NCBI GenBank assembly: GCA_030040815.1 | Contig: JASHSZ010000123.1 | Span: 1 to 12,357, forward strand | DNA from: Streptosporangiaceae bacterium | Lineage (GTDB): Bacteria; Actinomycetota; Actinomycetes; Streptosporangiales; Streptosporangiaceae | DNA length: 12,357 nt | Direction of reading: 5' to 3' | Shown: positions 1 to 6,070 of the stretch, in pieces | Position numbering within the stretch: the stretch's first letter is position 1 | How the letters are laid out: the number at the start of each line of letters is the position of its first letter | Position numbers and translations under genes: made by a program | Notes under the pieces: model-generated | The model's database searches: none | What the model saw: only the letters and a program-made list of their open reading frames with translations | What the model was told of the DNA's origin: nothing

Positions 1-1
1 C

Positions 2-625
2 CGGCACATCACCATCGCGCAGCGGCAGTGCACGCAGCGGCGGATCAGCCTGCCCGATCGGGACCTGGCGTATCTCGTCGAGGGCGAGCCGCAGTTCGAC
101 GACTACATCAGGGACCTGCGGTGGGCTCAGCACTTCGCGTTGCTGAACCGGCAGGAGATGATGCACCGGGTCGTCGAGTCGCTGCGCGACTGGTACGGCG
201 AGCACGTGGCGGCGCTCGACACGGTCCAGTGCCATCACAACTACACCACGCGCGAGCACCACTACGGCAGGGACGTCTGGCTCTCCCGCAAGGGTGCTAT
301 TGACGCCCACGAGGGCGTCCCCGGCCTCATACCCGGCTCGATGGGCACCCGGTCGTATGTCGTCGTGGGCAAGGGCAACGAGCAGGCGCTGCACTCGTCC
401 CCGCACGGGGCCGGCCGGGAGTACTCGCGGTCGGCAGCGCGCAAGCTGTTCACCCGCGCCGAGCTGAACGCCGCGATGGACGGCATCGAGTGGCGGCACA
501 CCGACGCCTTCCTCGACGAGATCCCTGCCGCGTACAAGCCGATTGACCAGGTGATGCGCGACGCTGCCGACCTGGTCGACGTCCGGCACACGCTCCGGCA
601 GATCGTGAACGTGAAGGGTGACTGA
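2..625 (+). CDS. rtcB: RNA-splicing ligase RtcB, C-terminal part (5' end outside window)
   Basis: RtcB joins 2',3'-cyclic phosphate or 3'-phosphate RNA ends to 5'-OH ends using GTP and Mn2+, in tRNA splicing or RNA repair in the cytoplasm. The open frame runs from base 2 to TGA at 623-625, giving about 207 C-terminal residues; the start lies upstream of the window. Visible family motifs are HNYTTREHHYGRDVW, SRKGAI, IPGSMGTRSYVV and HSSPHGAGREYSR. The His codon at 404-406, in HGAGR, is the expected guanylylated nucleophile (His337 in E. coli RtcB). The protein ends in VNVKGD, close to the usual VKG-type terminus, so the 3' end is intact. No archease or RtcA gene is in the window. The next gene starts about 80 bp downstream and probably has its own promoter. 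Identification is by motif and is confident. Confidence 0.95.
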   Translation, partial: RHITIAQRQCTQRRISLPDRDLAYLVEGEPQFDDYIRDLRWAQHFALLNRQEMMHRVVESLRDWYGEHVAALDTVQCHHNYTTREHHYGRDVWLSRKGAIDAHEGVPGLIPGSMGTRSYVVVGKGNEQALHSSPHGAGREYSRSAARKLFTRAELNAAMDGIEWRHTDAFLDEIPAAYKPIDQVMRDAADLVDVRHTLRQIVNVKGD

Positions 626-663
626 CGCAATGGGCGCACGGACCCGAGGCGGCCGCGGCTGGC

Positions 664-693
664 TAGGGTGGGTGCGTTGCAGTGACGAGGGGG
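664..693 (+). promoter_or_regulatory. Possible -10 box and ribosome binding site for the PrmC-like gene
   Basis: TAGGGT at 664-669 fits the actinobacterial TAnnnT -10 pattern. GAGGGGG at 687-693 is a purine-rich Shine-Dalgarno candidate 11 nt before GTG 705. A transcript starting near 676 would carry this site and exclude the more upstream candidate starts. No clear -35 is seen, so this is a motif reading only. Confidence 0.35.
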
Positions 694-704
694 TCCATGC
701 CCTG

Positions 705-1529
705 GTGACGCCCGGCCCATCGGATGTCGCGGCGGCCGCGGAAACGCTGCGCGCTGCGGGCTGCGTATTCGCCGAGGAGGAGGCCGACCTGCTCGCCGCC
801 GCGGCCGCGACGCGCGCCGAGCTGGACGCGCTCGTAGCGCGCCGGGCCGCGGGGCTGCCGCTGGAGCACATCGTCGGCTGGGCGCAGTTCTGCGGGCTGC
901 GGATTGCGGTCGGCCCCGGCGTGTTCGTGCCGCGACGTCGCAGCGAACTCCTGGTACGCCAGGCGATCGCGGTCGCGCGGGCGCCTGGGCCGGGCGGCGG
1001 CGCGCACACGACGCGACCGGTGATCCTGGACCTGTGCTGCGGCTCGGGCGCGATCGGCGTCGCGGTGGCGAGCGCGCTCGGCGGTGCTGAGCTGCACGCC
1101 GCCGACATCGAGCCCGCCGCGGTGGCGTGCGCGCGGGAGAACGTGGCTACGGTCGGCGGGCGGGTCTACCAGGGCGACCTCTACGCCCCGCTGCCCGCCG
1201 CGCTGCGTGGCCGGGTCGACGTGCTGGTGGTGAATGCTCCGTACGTGCCGACCGCCGAGATCGCGCTGCTGCCTTCGGAGGCGAGGCTGCACGAGCCGGC
1301 GATTGCGCTGGACGGCGGGACAGATGGCGTGGCTATCCACCGCCGGGTCGCGGCCGGGGCAGCCGAGTGGCTGGGCGCAGGCGGGCGACTGCTGATCGAG
1401 ACCAGCGAACGCCAGGCCGCACTGACAGCGGCAGCGATGACGGCCGGCGGCCTCGTCGCCTCCGCGGTCAGTGACGACGACCTCGGCGCGACGATCGTGG
1501 TGGGTTCGCTGCCGAAAGCGCATTCATAG
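705..1529 (+). CDS. PrmC-related putative protein-(glutamine-N5) methyltransferase
   Basis: A class I SAM-dependent methyltransferase related to PrmC/HemK, which methylates the GGQ glutamine of release factors; the substrate of this subgroup is not established. Helical N-terminal domain (LRAAGCVFAEEEADLL), a PLEHIVGWAQFCGLRIAV segment, the FVPRRRSELLV element, SAM motif I LDLCCGSGAIG, and active-site motif VVNAPYVP with Asn at 1233-1235. Canonical PrmC has NPPY; NAPY is typical of the PrmC-related subgroup (TIGR03704-type), so this is probably a paralogue and not prmC itself. I chose GTG 705 (274 residues) because it suits the family's N terminus and follows a GA-rich site. The frame is open from GTG 618, which would overlap rtcB, and GTG 672 is another option. 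The stop overlaps the convergent mug gene by 6 bp. Confidence 0.87.
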   Translation: MTPGPSDVAAAAETLRAAGCVFAEEEADLLAAAAATRAELDALVARRAAGLPLEHIVGWAQFCGLRIAVGPGVFVPRRRSELLVRQAIAVARAPGPGGGAHTTRPVILDLCCGSGAIGVAVASALGGAELHAADIEPAAVACARENVATVGGRVYQGDLYAPLPAALRGRVDVLVVNAPYVPTAEIALLPSEARLHEPAIALDGGTDGVAIHRRVAAGAAEWLGAGGRLLIETSERQAALTAAAMTAGGLVASAVSDDDLGATIVVGSLPKAHS

Positions 1530-2183
1530 CCGGTCAGTGGTCGCGCAGTCATCGGTCGGAGGGCCGCTGTCCTCCATGGCCGCCCGCAGTTGCCGGAAGG
1601 CCGCGACGAGCCGCGGCATCGGCCAGTGCGCGTTGAGGCCGCTGGGGTTCGGCAGCACCCACATCAGGCCGCCCTCGTGCAGCGGCTGCGGGCCCATGGC
1701 GGCGTCCGGCGGTCCGAACGCGGCCCGGTAGGCGGTGATCCCGAGCACCGCGATGCAGCGAATGCCGAGGCTGGCGGCCAGTGCGACCAGGCTCGCGCCG
1801 CCGGAGCGCAGTTCCGCTGCACTGAGTTCGTCCGCCCGCGCGGTCGCCCGCGCCACGACGTTGGTGATGCCCAGGCCAGACTCCAGCAGCAGCCGCTGCT
1901 CGTCGGGCCGCAGCTGACGCGGAGTGAAGCCGGACTGGTGCAACGCGGGCCAGAACCTGTTGCCCGGCCGGGCAAAGTGGTGCCCGGTAGCGGCCGAGTA
2001 CAGGCCTGGGTTGATGCCGGCGAACAGCATTCGCAGCCCCGGCGCGACTACGTCCGGGATCGTGAGGTCGCGAGCGGCCGCCAGATCCGCCCGGGTGGGA
2101 GGCCTGGGCGGACCGGGTGCAGCCCGGTCGGCCGGCTCAACCGGACCGGCCGGGACAGCCGGGGCGGGCGCGCTCGCGACCAT
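1524..2183 (-). CDS. mug: G/U(T) mismatch-specific uracil-DNA glycosylase, Mug/TDG family
   Basis: Removes uracil (and ethenocytosine, with some activity on T) mispaired with G, starting base excision repair. The 219-residue product has the family motif GINPG at residues 56-60, within FAGINPGLYSAATGHHFARPGNRFW; Asn58 matches catalytic Asn18 of E. coli Mug. The second conserved segment LPNPSGLN lies at 177-184. E. coli Mug is 168 residues; the excess is a Pro/Ala-rich tail of about 35 residues before the domain and an acidic, Thr-rich C-terminus. ATG at 2183 was chosen because a TAGGCT box sits 7 nt upstream, as for a leaderless mRNA. The frame stays open upstream to 2372 but runs through the 19-bp repeats and lacks family similarity. 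Its 3' end overlaps the convergent methyltransferase gene by 6 bp. Function is confident, substrate range is inferred. Confidence 0.93.
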   Translation of the reverse strand: MVASAPAPAVPAGPVEPADRAAPGPPRPPTRADLAAARDLTIPDVVAPGLRMLFAGINPGLYSAATGHHFARPGNRFWPALHQSGFTPRQLRPDEQRLLLESGLGITNVVARATARADELSAAELRSGGASLVALAASLGIRCIAVLGITAYRAAFGPPDAAMGPQPLHEGGLMWVLPNPSGLNAHWPMPRLVAAFRQLRAAMEDSGPPTDDCATTDRL

Positions 2184-2191
2184 AGCCACCA

Positions 2192-2197
2192 GCCTAC
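2192..2197 (-). promoter_or_regulatory. -10 box of mug, probably leaderless
   Basis: On the minus strand TAGGCT is followed by 7 nt (GGTGGCT) and then the ATG of mug. This spacing puts the expected transcription start at or next to the ATG. No Shine-Dalgarno sequence lies between. The same arrangement occurs at nth (TACGCT, 7 nt, ATG). Confidence 0.5.
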
Positions 2198-2206
2198 GGG
2201 CGAGCG

Positions 2207-2282
2207 GCTGCCAGTCGGCTGACAAGCTGCCAGTCGGCTGACAAGCGGCCAGCCGGCTGACAAGCGGCCAGCCGGCCGACAA
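2207..2282. repeat. Four tandem 19-bp repeats in the mug/metallopeptidase divergent spacer
   Basis: Four head-to-tail units at 2207-2225, 2226-2244, 2245-2263 and 2264-2282. Units 1 and 2 are identical (GCTGCCAGTCGGCTGACAA); units 3 and 4 differ at three and four positions (GCGGCCAGCCGGCTGACAA; the last has CCGACAA). Each holds a palindromic or near-palindromic core, perfect in unit 3 (CAGCCGGCTG, 2250-2259). Read on the minus strand each unit starts TTGTCAGCC or TTGTCGGCC. There are no spacers, so it is not a CRISPR. The array fills the region between two divergent starts and could be a multi-copy operator or a simple tandem duplication. Confidence 0.9.
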
Positions 2283-2285
2283 TAG

Positions 2286-2295
2286 GGAGGTGATC
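2286..2295 (+). promoter_or_regulatory. Strong Shine-Dalgarno site that decides the metallopeptidase start
   Basis: GGAGGTGATC is complementary to the conserved 3' end of 16S rRNA over its full length. It sits 8 nt (from the last G of GGAGG) before GTG 2299. The upstream in-frame GTG at 2290 lies inside this site and is therefore not the likely start. Confidence 0.8.
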
Positions 2296-2298
2296 ACC

Positions 2299-2631
2299 GT
2301 GGATCCGGACGCCTTCGAGCAGATGGTTGCCACGGCCCTGGACTCGCTGCCCCCGCAGTTCGCCGCCCTCATCGAGAACGTGGCGGTGCTGGTGGAGCAC
2401 GGCCCGGGCCCGCGCGGCCTGCTCGGCCTGTACGAGGGCGTGCCGCTGACCAGCCGGACTACGAATTACGCCGGCGTTCTGCCGGACCGTATCACGATCT
2501 ACCAGCGGGCGATCTGCGCGCTGTGCGACACCGAGGCCGAGGTCGTGGAGCAGGTACGCCGGACGATAATCCACGAGGTCGGCCACTACTTCGGCATCTC
2601 GGACGAGCGGCTCCGTGAGCTGGGCTGGTGA
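2299..2631 (+). CDS. Small metallopeptidase of the zincin_1 (DUF1025-type) family
   Basis: A minimal single-domain HExxH protein of 110 residues, common in Actinobacteria; the physiological substrate is unknown. The zinc motif is HEVGHYFGISD: His92, Glu93 and His96, then Gly99 and Asp102 as likely third ligand, near the C terminus. The N-terminal half carries the family pattern VATALDSLPPQFAALIENVAVLVE and a GLYEGVPLT segment. No signal peptide or membrane helix is seen, so it is probably cytoplasmic. Start GTG 2299 is fixed by a near-perfect Shine-Dalgarno; GTG 2290 would add three residues. It converges on the M50B-like gene with only 4 bp between stop codons. Family assignment is firm; peptidase activity is inferred from the motif. 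Confidence 0.88.
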   Translation: MDPDAFEQMVATALDSLPPQFAALIENVAVLVEHGPGPRGLLGLYEGVPLTSRTTNYAGVLPDRITIYQRAICALCDTEAEVVEQVRRTIIHEVGHYFGISDERLRELGW

Positions 2632-2635
2632 CCGC

Positions 2636-3316
2636 CTAGACCAGCAGGACCACACCGGTCGCAAGCGCGGCTACCGTGCACGCCAGCCAGAATCCGTGCC
2701 AGACCCGATGCGGGATCTTCGTCATGTGGCGCAGCGCGTCGGCGTCGCCGGATGTCGTACCGAGTATCTCCATGATCCGGCGTAGGCCGCTGACCAGGAG
2801 GAACCAGGTGATGCCATAGGCCGTGGCCACCTGCAGCCCGACAAACGCGAATCCCGCCACGAGGAACAGCAGCAGGAACGACACCACGACGGTTACGATG
2901 CCGAAGCTGCGGCGCAGCGCGAACATGACCAAGGTCAGTCCGCCAAGCGCGATCCAGAGAACCGCCACGATGTGCCCGGCCCTGATGAGCGTGGCGGCCC
3001 CGATGCCGAACAGGCTCGGGCCCAGGTAGCCAACGAGAGTGATGAAAAATGATCCCAGCGCGCCGGTGCCGCCGATCGTCGTCGCGCCCTCGGCGCTGCG
3101 AAGCAGGCGGATGCCACGGACCGTGCCGCCGATGGCCGAGCCAAAGGTGGCGTGCGCGGCCTCGTGCGCTATCACGGTGAGGTGATGGGTGACAAGCCAC
3201 ATCCCTGGCAGCACCGCACCAACCGCGACGATCCCCAGCACCAGGACGACAATTCCGGACAGATGGGCCTGCACTTGGCCGATCCGGTCCAGCGACGTCA
3301 CGAGTGACGATGCCAT
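2636..3316 (-). CDS. M50B-like membrane metallopeptidase family protein
   Basis: A 226-residue polytopic membrane protein with HEAAH at residues 51-55 inside a hydrophobic segment (THHLTVIAHEAAHATFG), followed by GGTVRGIRL, as in the M50B-like family distantly related to site-2 proteases. About six or seven hydrophobic segments are visible, including 20-41, 85-115, 117-135 and 138-175. The second site-2 protease motif (NxxPxxxLDG) is not present; the nearest equivalent is GYLGPSLFG, typical of the M50B-like group, so proteolytic activity is uncertain. ATG 3316 follows GGAG with 7-nt spacing on the minus strand. The C terminus ends in a hydrophobic helix (VAALATGVVLLV). Divergent from the helicase gene, convergent with the small metallopeptidase. 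Function unknown. Confidence 0.85.
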   Translation of the reverse strand: MASSLVTSLDRIGQVQAHLSGIVVLVLGIVAVGAVLPGMWLVTHHLTVIAHEAAHATFGSAIGGTVRGIRLLRSAEGATTIGGTGALGSFFITLVGYLGPSLFGIGAATLIRAGHIVAVLWIALGGLTLVMFALRRSFGIVTVVVSFLLLFLVAGFAFVGLQVATAYGITWFLLVSGLRRIMEILGTTSGDADALRHMTKIPHRVWHGFWLACTVAALATGVVLLV

Positions 3317-3378
3317 GGCGCTGCTCCGCTCGAGAATCCGAAGACGCCGCGTTGCTCACCACTAGCATGCGCGACGAC

Positions 3379-3422
3379 GAGCCCGTTCCGGAATAAGAGC
3401 GCAACCATCGGGGAACGGGCTC
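3379..3422. repeat. 11-bp perfect inverted repeat in the divergent spacer before the helicase
   Basis: GAGCCCGTTCC at 3379-3389 and GGAACGGGCTC at 3412-3422 are exact reverse complements separated by 22 nt. The spacer 3317-3514 lies between two divergent starts, so a terminator is unlikely and a two-site operator or cruciform is more plausible. It is not the GAAC-N4-GTTC SOS box: the half-sites face the wrong way and are too far apart. Confidence 0.75.
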
Positions 3423-3483
3423 ACTCAACGCGCCGCTCTCGTCGCGCGGCAGCCGCGCGACACGCCGCGTAGCTGCGCGGTCG

Positions 3484-3506
3484 ATGTCGGTGCGGCTGGC
3501 TACATT
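3484..3506 (+). promoter_or_regulatory. PafBC/RecA-independent DNA-damage-type promoter, leaderless, for the helicase gene
   Basis: ATGTCGGTG (3484-3492), exactly 8 nt, then TACATT (3501-3506). The known mycobacterial RecA-independent damage promoter bound by PafBC is TTGTCRGTG-N8-TAnnnT; this site matches 8 of 9 positions of the upstream element, the exact spacer and the -10. ATG 3515 follows the -10 by 8 nt with no ribosome binding site, so the mRNA is probably leaderless. Confidence 0.6.
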
Positions 3507-3514
3507 CAGGGTCC

Positions 3515-5548
3515 ATGACCGAGCCTGCCGTCCTCCTGGACGCGCTCAACGACGATCAGCGGCGGGCAGCCACCTACCGAGGCGGGCCGCTGCTGATCCT
3601 GGCCGGGGCCGGAACGGGCAAGACCGGCACGCTGGTCGCCCGCGCGGCGTGGCTGCGCAGCGAGGGCCTGCAGCCGAGCCGGATCCTGCTCCTGACGTTC
3701 ACGCGGCGGGCGGCCGACGAGATGCTCTCGCGGGCGCAGCCGCCGGACGGCAGCGCCGGCAGTGCGGTGGAGCGGATCGTCGGCGGCACGTTCCACGCCA
3801 TCGCGCACCGCATCATCAGGGCGCACTCGGAGGCGTTCGCGCTGCCAGCCGAGTTCAGCGTGCTCGACCCGGCCGACACGGCGGATGTGCTGGACACGAT
3901 GCGCGACGCCCACGGCCTCGTCGGCACCGCTTCGGGCCGCCGCACCCCGCGGGCGGCGACGTGCGCGGAAATCTACTCGCGCTGCGTCAGCACCAGCACC
4001 GCGCTGTCCGACGTGCTGGGTGTTGCCTACCCGTGGTGCGTTCCGTTCGCCAGTCAGCTGGCCGACCTGTTCACCGACTTTGTCGGGTACAAGCGTCGGC
4101 ATGGCCTGGTCGACTTCGACGACCTGCTGCTGCTCTGGCGTGCCGCGCTGGCCGACGCAACGGCGGGCCCGGCGCTGCGCGGGCTGTTCGACGCGGTGCT
4201 GGTCGACGAGTATCAGGACGTCAACGCCGCGCAGGCCGACATCGTGCGGCTGCTGCGACCAGATGGCGCGGGGCTGACGTGCGTGGGCGACGACGCGCAG
4301 GCCATCTACGCCTTCCGCGGCGCCGATCCAGCGCACTTGCGCGCGTTGGCGGCGACGTATGCCGACCTGACGGTGGTTCGGCTGTCGCGCAACTACCGGT
4401 CGCGGCACGCGGTGCTGCGGCTGGCCAACGTGATCCGTCCGCAGTACGACGGCCTCGAGCTGGCCTTGACCGCCCACCGCGGCCGGGGCCAGCCGCCGCT
4501 GCTGGTCCGTTGCCACGACGAGGCGACCCAGGCCAGGGAGATCTGCGCGCGGGTGCTCGCTGAGCACGAGGCCGGCGTGCGGTTCTGCGAACAGGCCGTG
4601 CTGGTGAGGTCGGCGAATCACAGCGACCTGCTGGAGCTTGAGCTATCGGCGCGCGGCATCCCCTACGTCAAGTACGGCGGCCTGCGGTTCACCGAGGCCG
4701 CGCACGTCAAGGACTTCCTCGCCGCAGCCCGGATCGTCGCGAACCCGGCGGACGACCTAGCCTGGTTCCGGGTGCTGCGGCTGCACGAGGGTGTCGGTCC
4801 GGTGCTCGCCCGGCGGGTCATCGACAGGCTGGCGATCGCCGCGCCGCAGCCGCTGCGACGCTGGCCGGAAGCCGAGCAGGTGCTGCCGCGGCGGCTGGCC
4901 CCCGCTGTCGGAGCCACGATCCGCGAGCTTGGCAGGGCTGCCGAGCTGGCGAGCACGGCCGAGCGGGCGGCAGCAATCCTGGCCGCGCTGCACGACCCGC
5001 TCGCGGCGCGGTACGCCGATGCCGCGGCCCGGCGTGCCGACCTGGAGCGGCTCGCAGACGCCGCCGCGGGCAGCCCGTCACTGCACGACGCACTCGTGCA
5101 GCTCGCCCTCGACCCGCCAGTGTCGGCGTCCGACCTGGCTGGCAGGCCCCGACTGGACGACGACTACCTGGTCATCTCGACGGTCCACTCGGCCAAGGGA
5201 CTCGAGTGGCCGGTCGTACACCTGCCGCAGCTCGTCGACGGGGCGGTGCCGAGCGACATGGCGCTCACCACGCCTGCGGGGCTGGAGGAGGAGCAACGGC
5301 TGTTCTACGTCGCGGTGACGCGAGCGCGGGACCGGCTGTTCTTGTACGCCCCGCTGCGCATGCACCACCACCGCCGGGGCAGCGACGACCGGCACAGCTA
5401 TGCGCAGCTGAGCCGGTTCCTCGACCGGGCGGCGCTGAGTCACTGCGAGCTCACGGATGCGGTGCCGCCACGACCCATGCTCGTTCCGGCGGCGCCGCTG
5501 GCGGCGAGCGTCGAACGCGACCTGGCCGCGTTGTGGCGGGTTGGCTAA
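3515..5548 (+). CDS. UvrD/Rep/PcrA-family ATP-dependent DNA helicase (SF1A)
   Basis: A 3'-5' DNA helicase-type motor of 677 residues. In order: Q motif LNDDQRRAAT (11-20), Walker A GAGTGKT (31-37), motif Ia LLLTFTRRAADEML, GTFHAIAHRI, Walker B VDEYQD (230-235), motif III GDDAQAIYAFRGA (258-270), motif IV VVRLSRNYRS, motif V STVHSAKGLEW (555-565) and motif VI LFYVAVTRAR (596-605). All catalytic residues expected for SF1A are present. It is slightly shorter than UvrD or PcrA (about 720), and no HRDC domain is seen, which argues against UvrD2. The N terminus starts directly before the Q motif, supporting ATG 3515. The upstream promoter resembles the PafBC damage-response type, which suits a repair role. 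A close paralogue name (uvrD1, pcrA) cannot be given. Convergent with the MazG-like gene. Confidence 0.93.
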   Translation: MTEPAVLLDALNDDQRRAATYRGGPLLILAGAGTGKTGTLVARAAWLRSEGLQPSRILLLTFTRRAADEMLSRAQPPDGSAGSAVERIVGGTFHAIAHRIIRAHSEAFALPAEFSVLDPADTADVLDTMRDAHGLVGTASGRRTPRAATCAEIYSRCVSTSTALSDVLGVAYPWCVPFASQLADLFTDFVGYKRRHGLVDFDDLLLLWRAALADATAGPALRGLFDAVLVDEYQDVNAAQADIVRLLRPDGAGLTCVGDDAQAIYAFRGADPAHLRALAATYADLTVVRLSRNYRSRHAVLRLANVIRPQYDGLELALTAHRGRGQPPLLVRCHDEATQAREICARVLAEHEAGVRFCEQAVLVRSANHSDLLELELSARGIPYVKYGGLRFTEAAHVKDFLAAARIVANPADDLAWFRVLRLHEGVGPVLARRVIDRLAIAAPQPLRRWPEAEQVLPRRLAPAVGATIRELGRAAELASTAERAAAILAALHDPLAARYADAAARRADLERLADAAAGSPSLHDALVQLALDPPVSASDLAGRPRLDDDYLVISTVHSAKGLEWPVVHLPQLVDGAVPSDMALTTPAGLEEEQRLFYVAVTRARDRLFLYAPLRMHHHRRGSDDRHSYAQLSRFLDRAALSHCELTDAVPPRPMLVPAAPLAASVERDLAALWRVG

Positions 5549-5587
5549 CCGGGCGGGCGGCGTGCGGCAGTCGCAGTACGCGCCCGG
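5549..5587. terminator. Possible bidirectional stem-loop between convergent helicase and MazG-like genes
   Basis: CCGGGCG at 5549-5555, starting right after the helicase TAA, is the reverse complement of CGCCCGG at 5581-5587, just before the minus-strand stop. The stem is 7 bp with a 25-nt loop and no T-tract, so it is weak evidence for termination. Confidence 0.25.
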
Positions 5588-5589
5588 CC

Positions 5590-5967
5590 TCAGCCCGGAG
5601 ACCCGCCTGCAGGGTAGCGGCGTGCGGCGTCGGCGAGCTTCGCGCTGGCCGCCGCGGCGAGGTCGACGTCCAGCACATCAGCCAGCCGCACCAGGTAGAG
5701 CAGCACGTCCGACATTTCCTCGCTGGCCCTGGTGTGCAGGGGTTCCAACCGGCCGAGTTTGGCAGCATCGGCTGCGGGCAGCCACTGGAAGAGTTCCGCC
5801 AGCTCGCCTACCTCGCCGACGAGGGCGAGCAGGACAGACTTGGGGTCATGGAAGCCGCCCCAGTCTCGCTCGGTGGTGAACTGGCGCATCCGGTCCCGCA
5901 GCGCTTCGAGGTCGGTGGCGGCGGGGCCGCACGCGGGCAGTTCGTGCTCGGACACACCGTTCAGCAT
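5590..5967 (-). CDS. MazG-like nucleotide pyrophosphohydrolase (RS21-C6/dCTPase type)
   Basis: An all-alpha NTP pyrophosphatase of 125 residues, expected to hydrolyse (d)NTPs to monophosphates and PPi with Mg2+; members of the RS21-C6/DCTPP1 group clean up dCTP and modified dCTP. The EXXE-EXXD metal-binding signature is visible: EVGE at 52-55 and EMSD at 84-87 with 28 residues between. Flanking segments RQFTTERDWGGFHDPKSVLLALVGEVGELAELFQW and DVLLYLVRLADVLDVDL are diagnostic. The single-domain length separates it from the two-domain MazG, and no mazEF toxin-antitoxin genes are near. ATG 5967 has no clear ribosome binding site; GTG 5955 (VSEHELPA) is an alternative. It converges on the helicase gene and diverges from the lipoprotein gene. 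Family confident, substrate inferred. Confidence 0.9.
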   Translation of the reverse strand: MLNGVSEHELPACGPAATDLEALRDRMRQFTTERDWGGFHDPKSVLLALVGEVGELAELFQWLPAADAAKLGRLEPLHTRASEEMSDVLLYLVRLADVLDVDLAAAASAKLADAARRYPAGGSPG

Positions 5968-6000
5968 GACATGAGCGTCAGGCCGGCACTAACTGGCCGG

Positions 6001-6063
6001 CCGACAAGTGCGAGAAGATCGGCTAGTAGTGGTATGGCCATCGGCTGAAAGATCGTTGGAGGA
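6001..6063 (+). promoter_or_regulatory. Candidate promoter and ribosome binding site of the lipoprotein-MFS operon
   Basis: CCGACA (6001-6006), 17 nt, then TAGTAG (6024-6029) gives a weak -35/-10 pair. GGAGGA at 6058-6063 lies 7 nt before ATG 6071 and fixes the start. The -35 candidate belongs to a 12-bp string (GCCGGCCGACAA, 5996-6007) also found in the last repeat unit upstream of the metallopeptidase gene. Confidence 0.4.
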
Positions 6064-6070
6064 TAGCTGC

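Noticed and set aside
28..303. A 91-residue open frame at the window start
   Set aside because: It is out of frame with rtcB, whose conserved sequence covers the same bases.
663..1523. A 286-residue minus-strand open frame opposite the methyltransferase
   Set aside because: Composition is dominated by Arg, His and Gln with no motif; the plus frame has SAM motif I and NAPY.
2192..2225. PafBC-type promoter for mug from TTGTCAGCC plus TAGGCT
   Set aside because: The element and -10 are 19-20 nt apart where 8 is needed, and the last two bases (CC for TG) do not match.
2207..2282. CRISPR array
   Set aside because: Units are contiguous with no unique spacers, only 19 bp, and no cas genes are in the window.
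3379..3422. LexA/SOS box upstream of the helicase
   Set aside because: The half-sites read GTTC...GAAC with 24 nt between, the reverse of GAAC-N4-GTTC.
2586..3428. A 280-residue minus-strand open frame overlapping the M50B-like gene
   Set aside because: It is a shadow frame: Arg/Gly/His-rich, low in hydrophobic order and without motifs, whereas the other frame has HEAAH, membrane helices and a ribosome binding site.
3506..4621. A 371-residue minus-strand open frame opposite the helicase
   Set aside because: GC-rich antisense frames are routinely open; the plus strand has all SF1A helicase motifs and this one has none.
5590..5967. MazG as part of a mazEF toxin-antitoxin locus
   Set aside because: No MazE or MazF-like gene is adjacent, and the protein is a single-domain RS21-C6-type enzyme.
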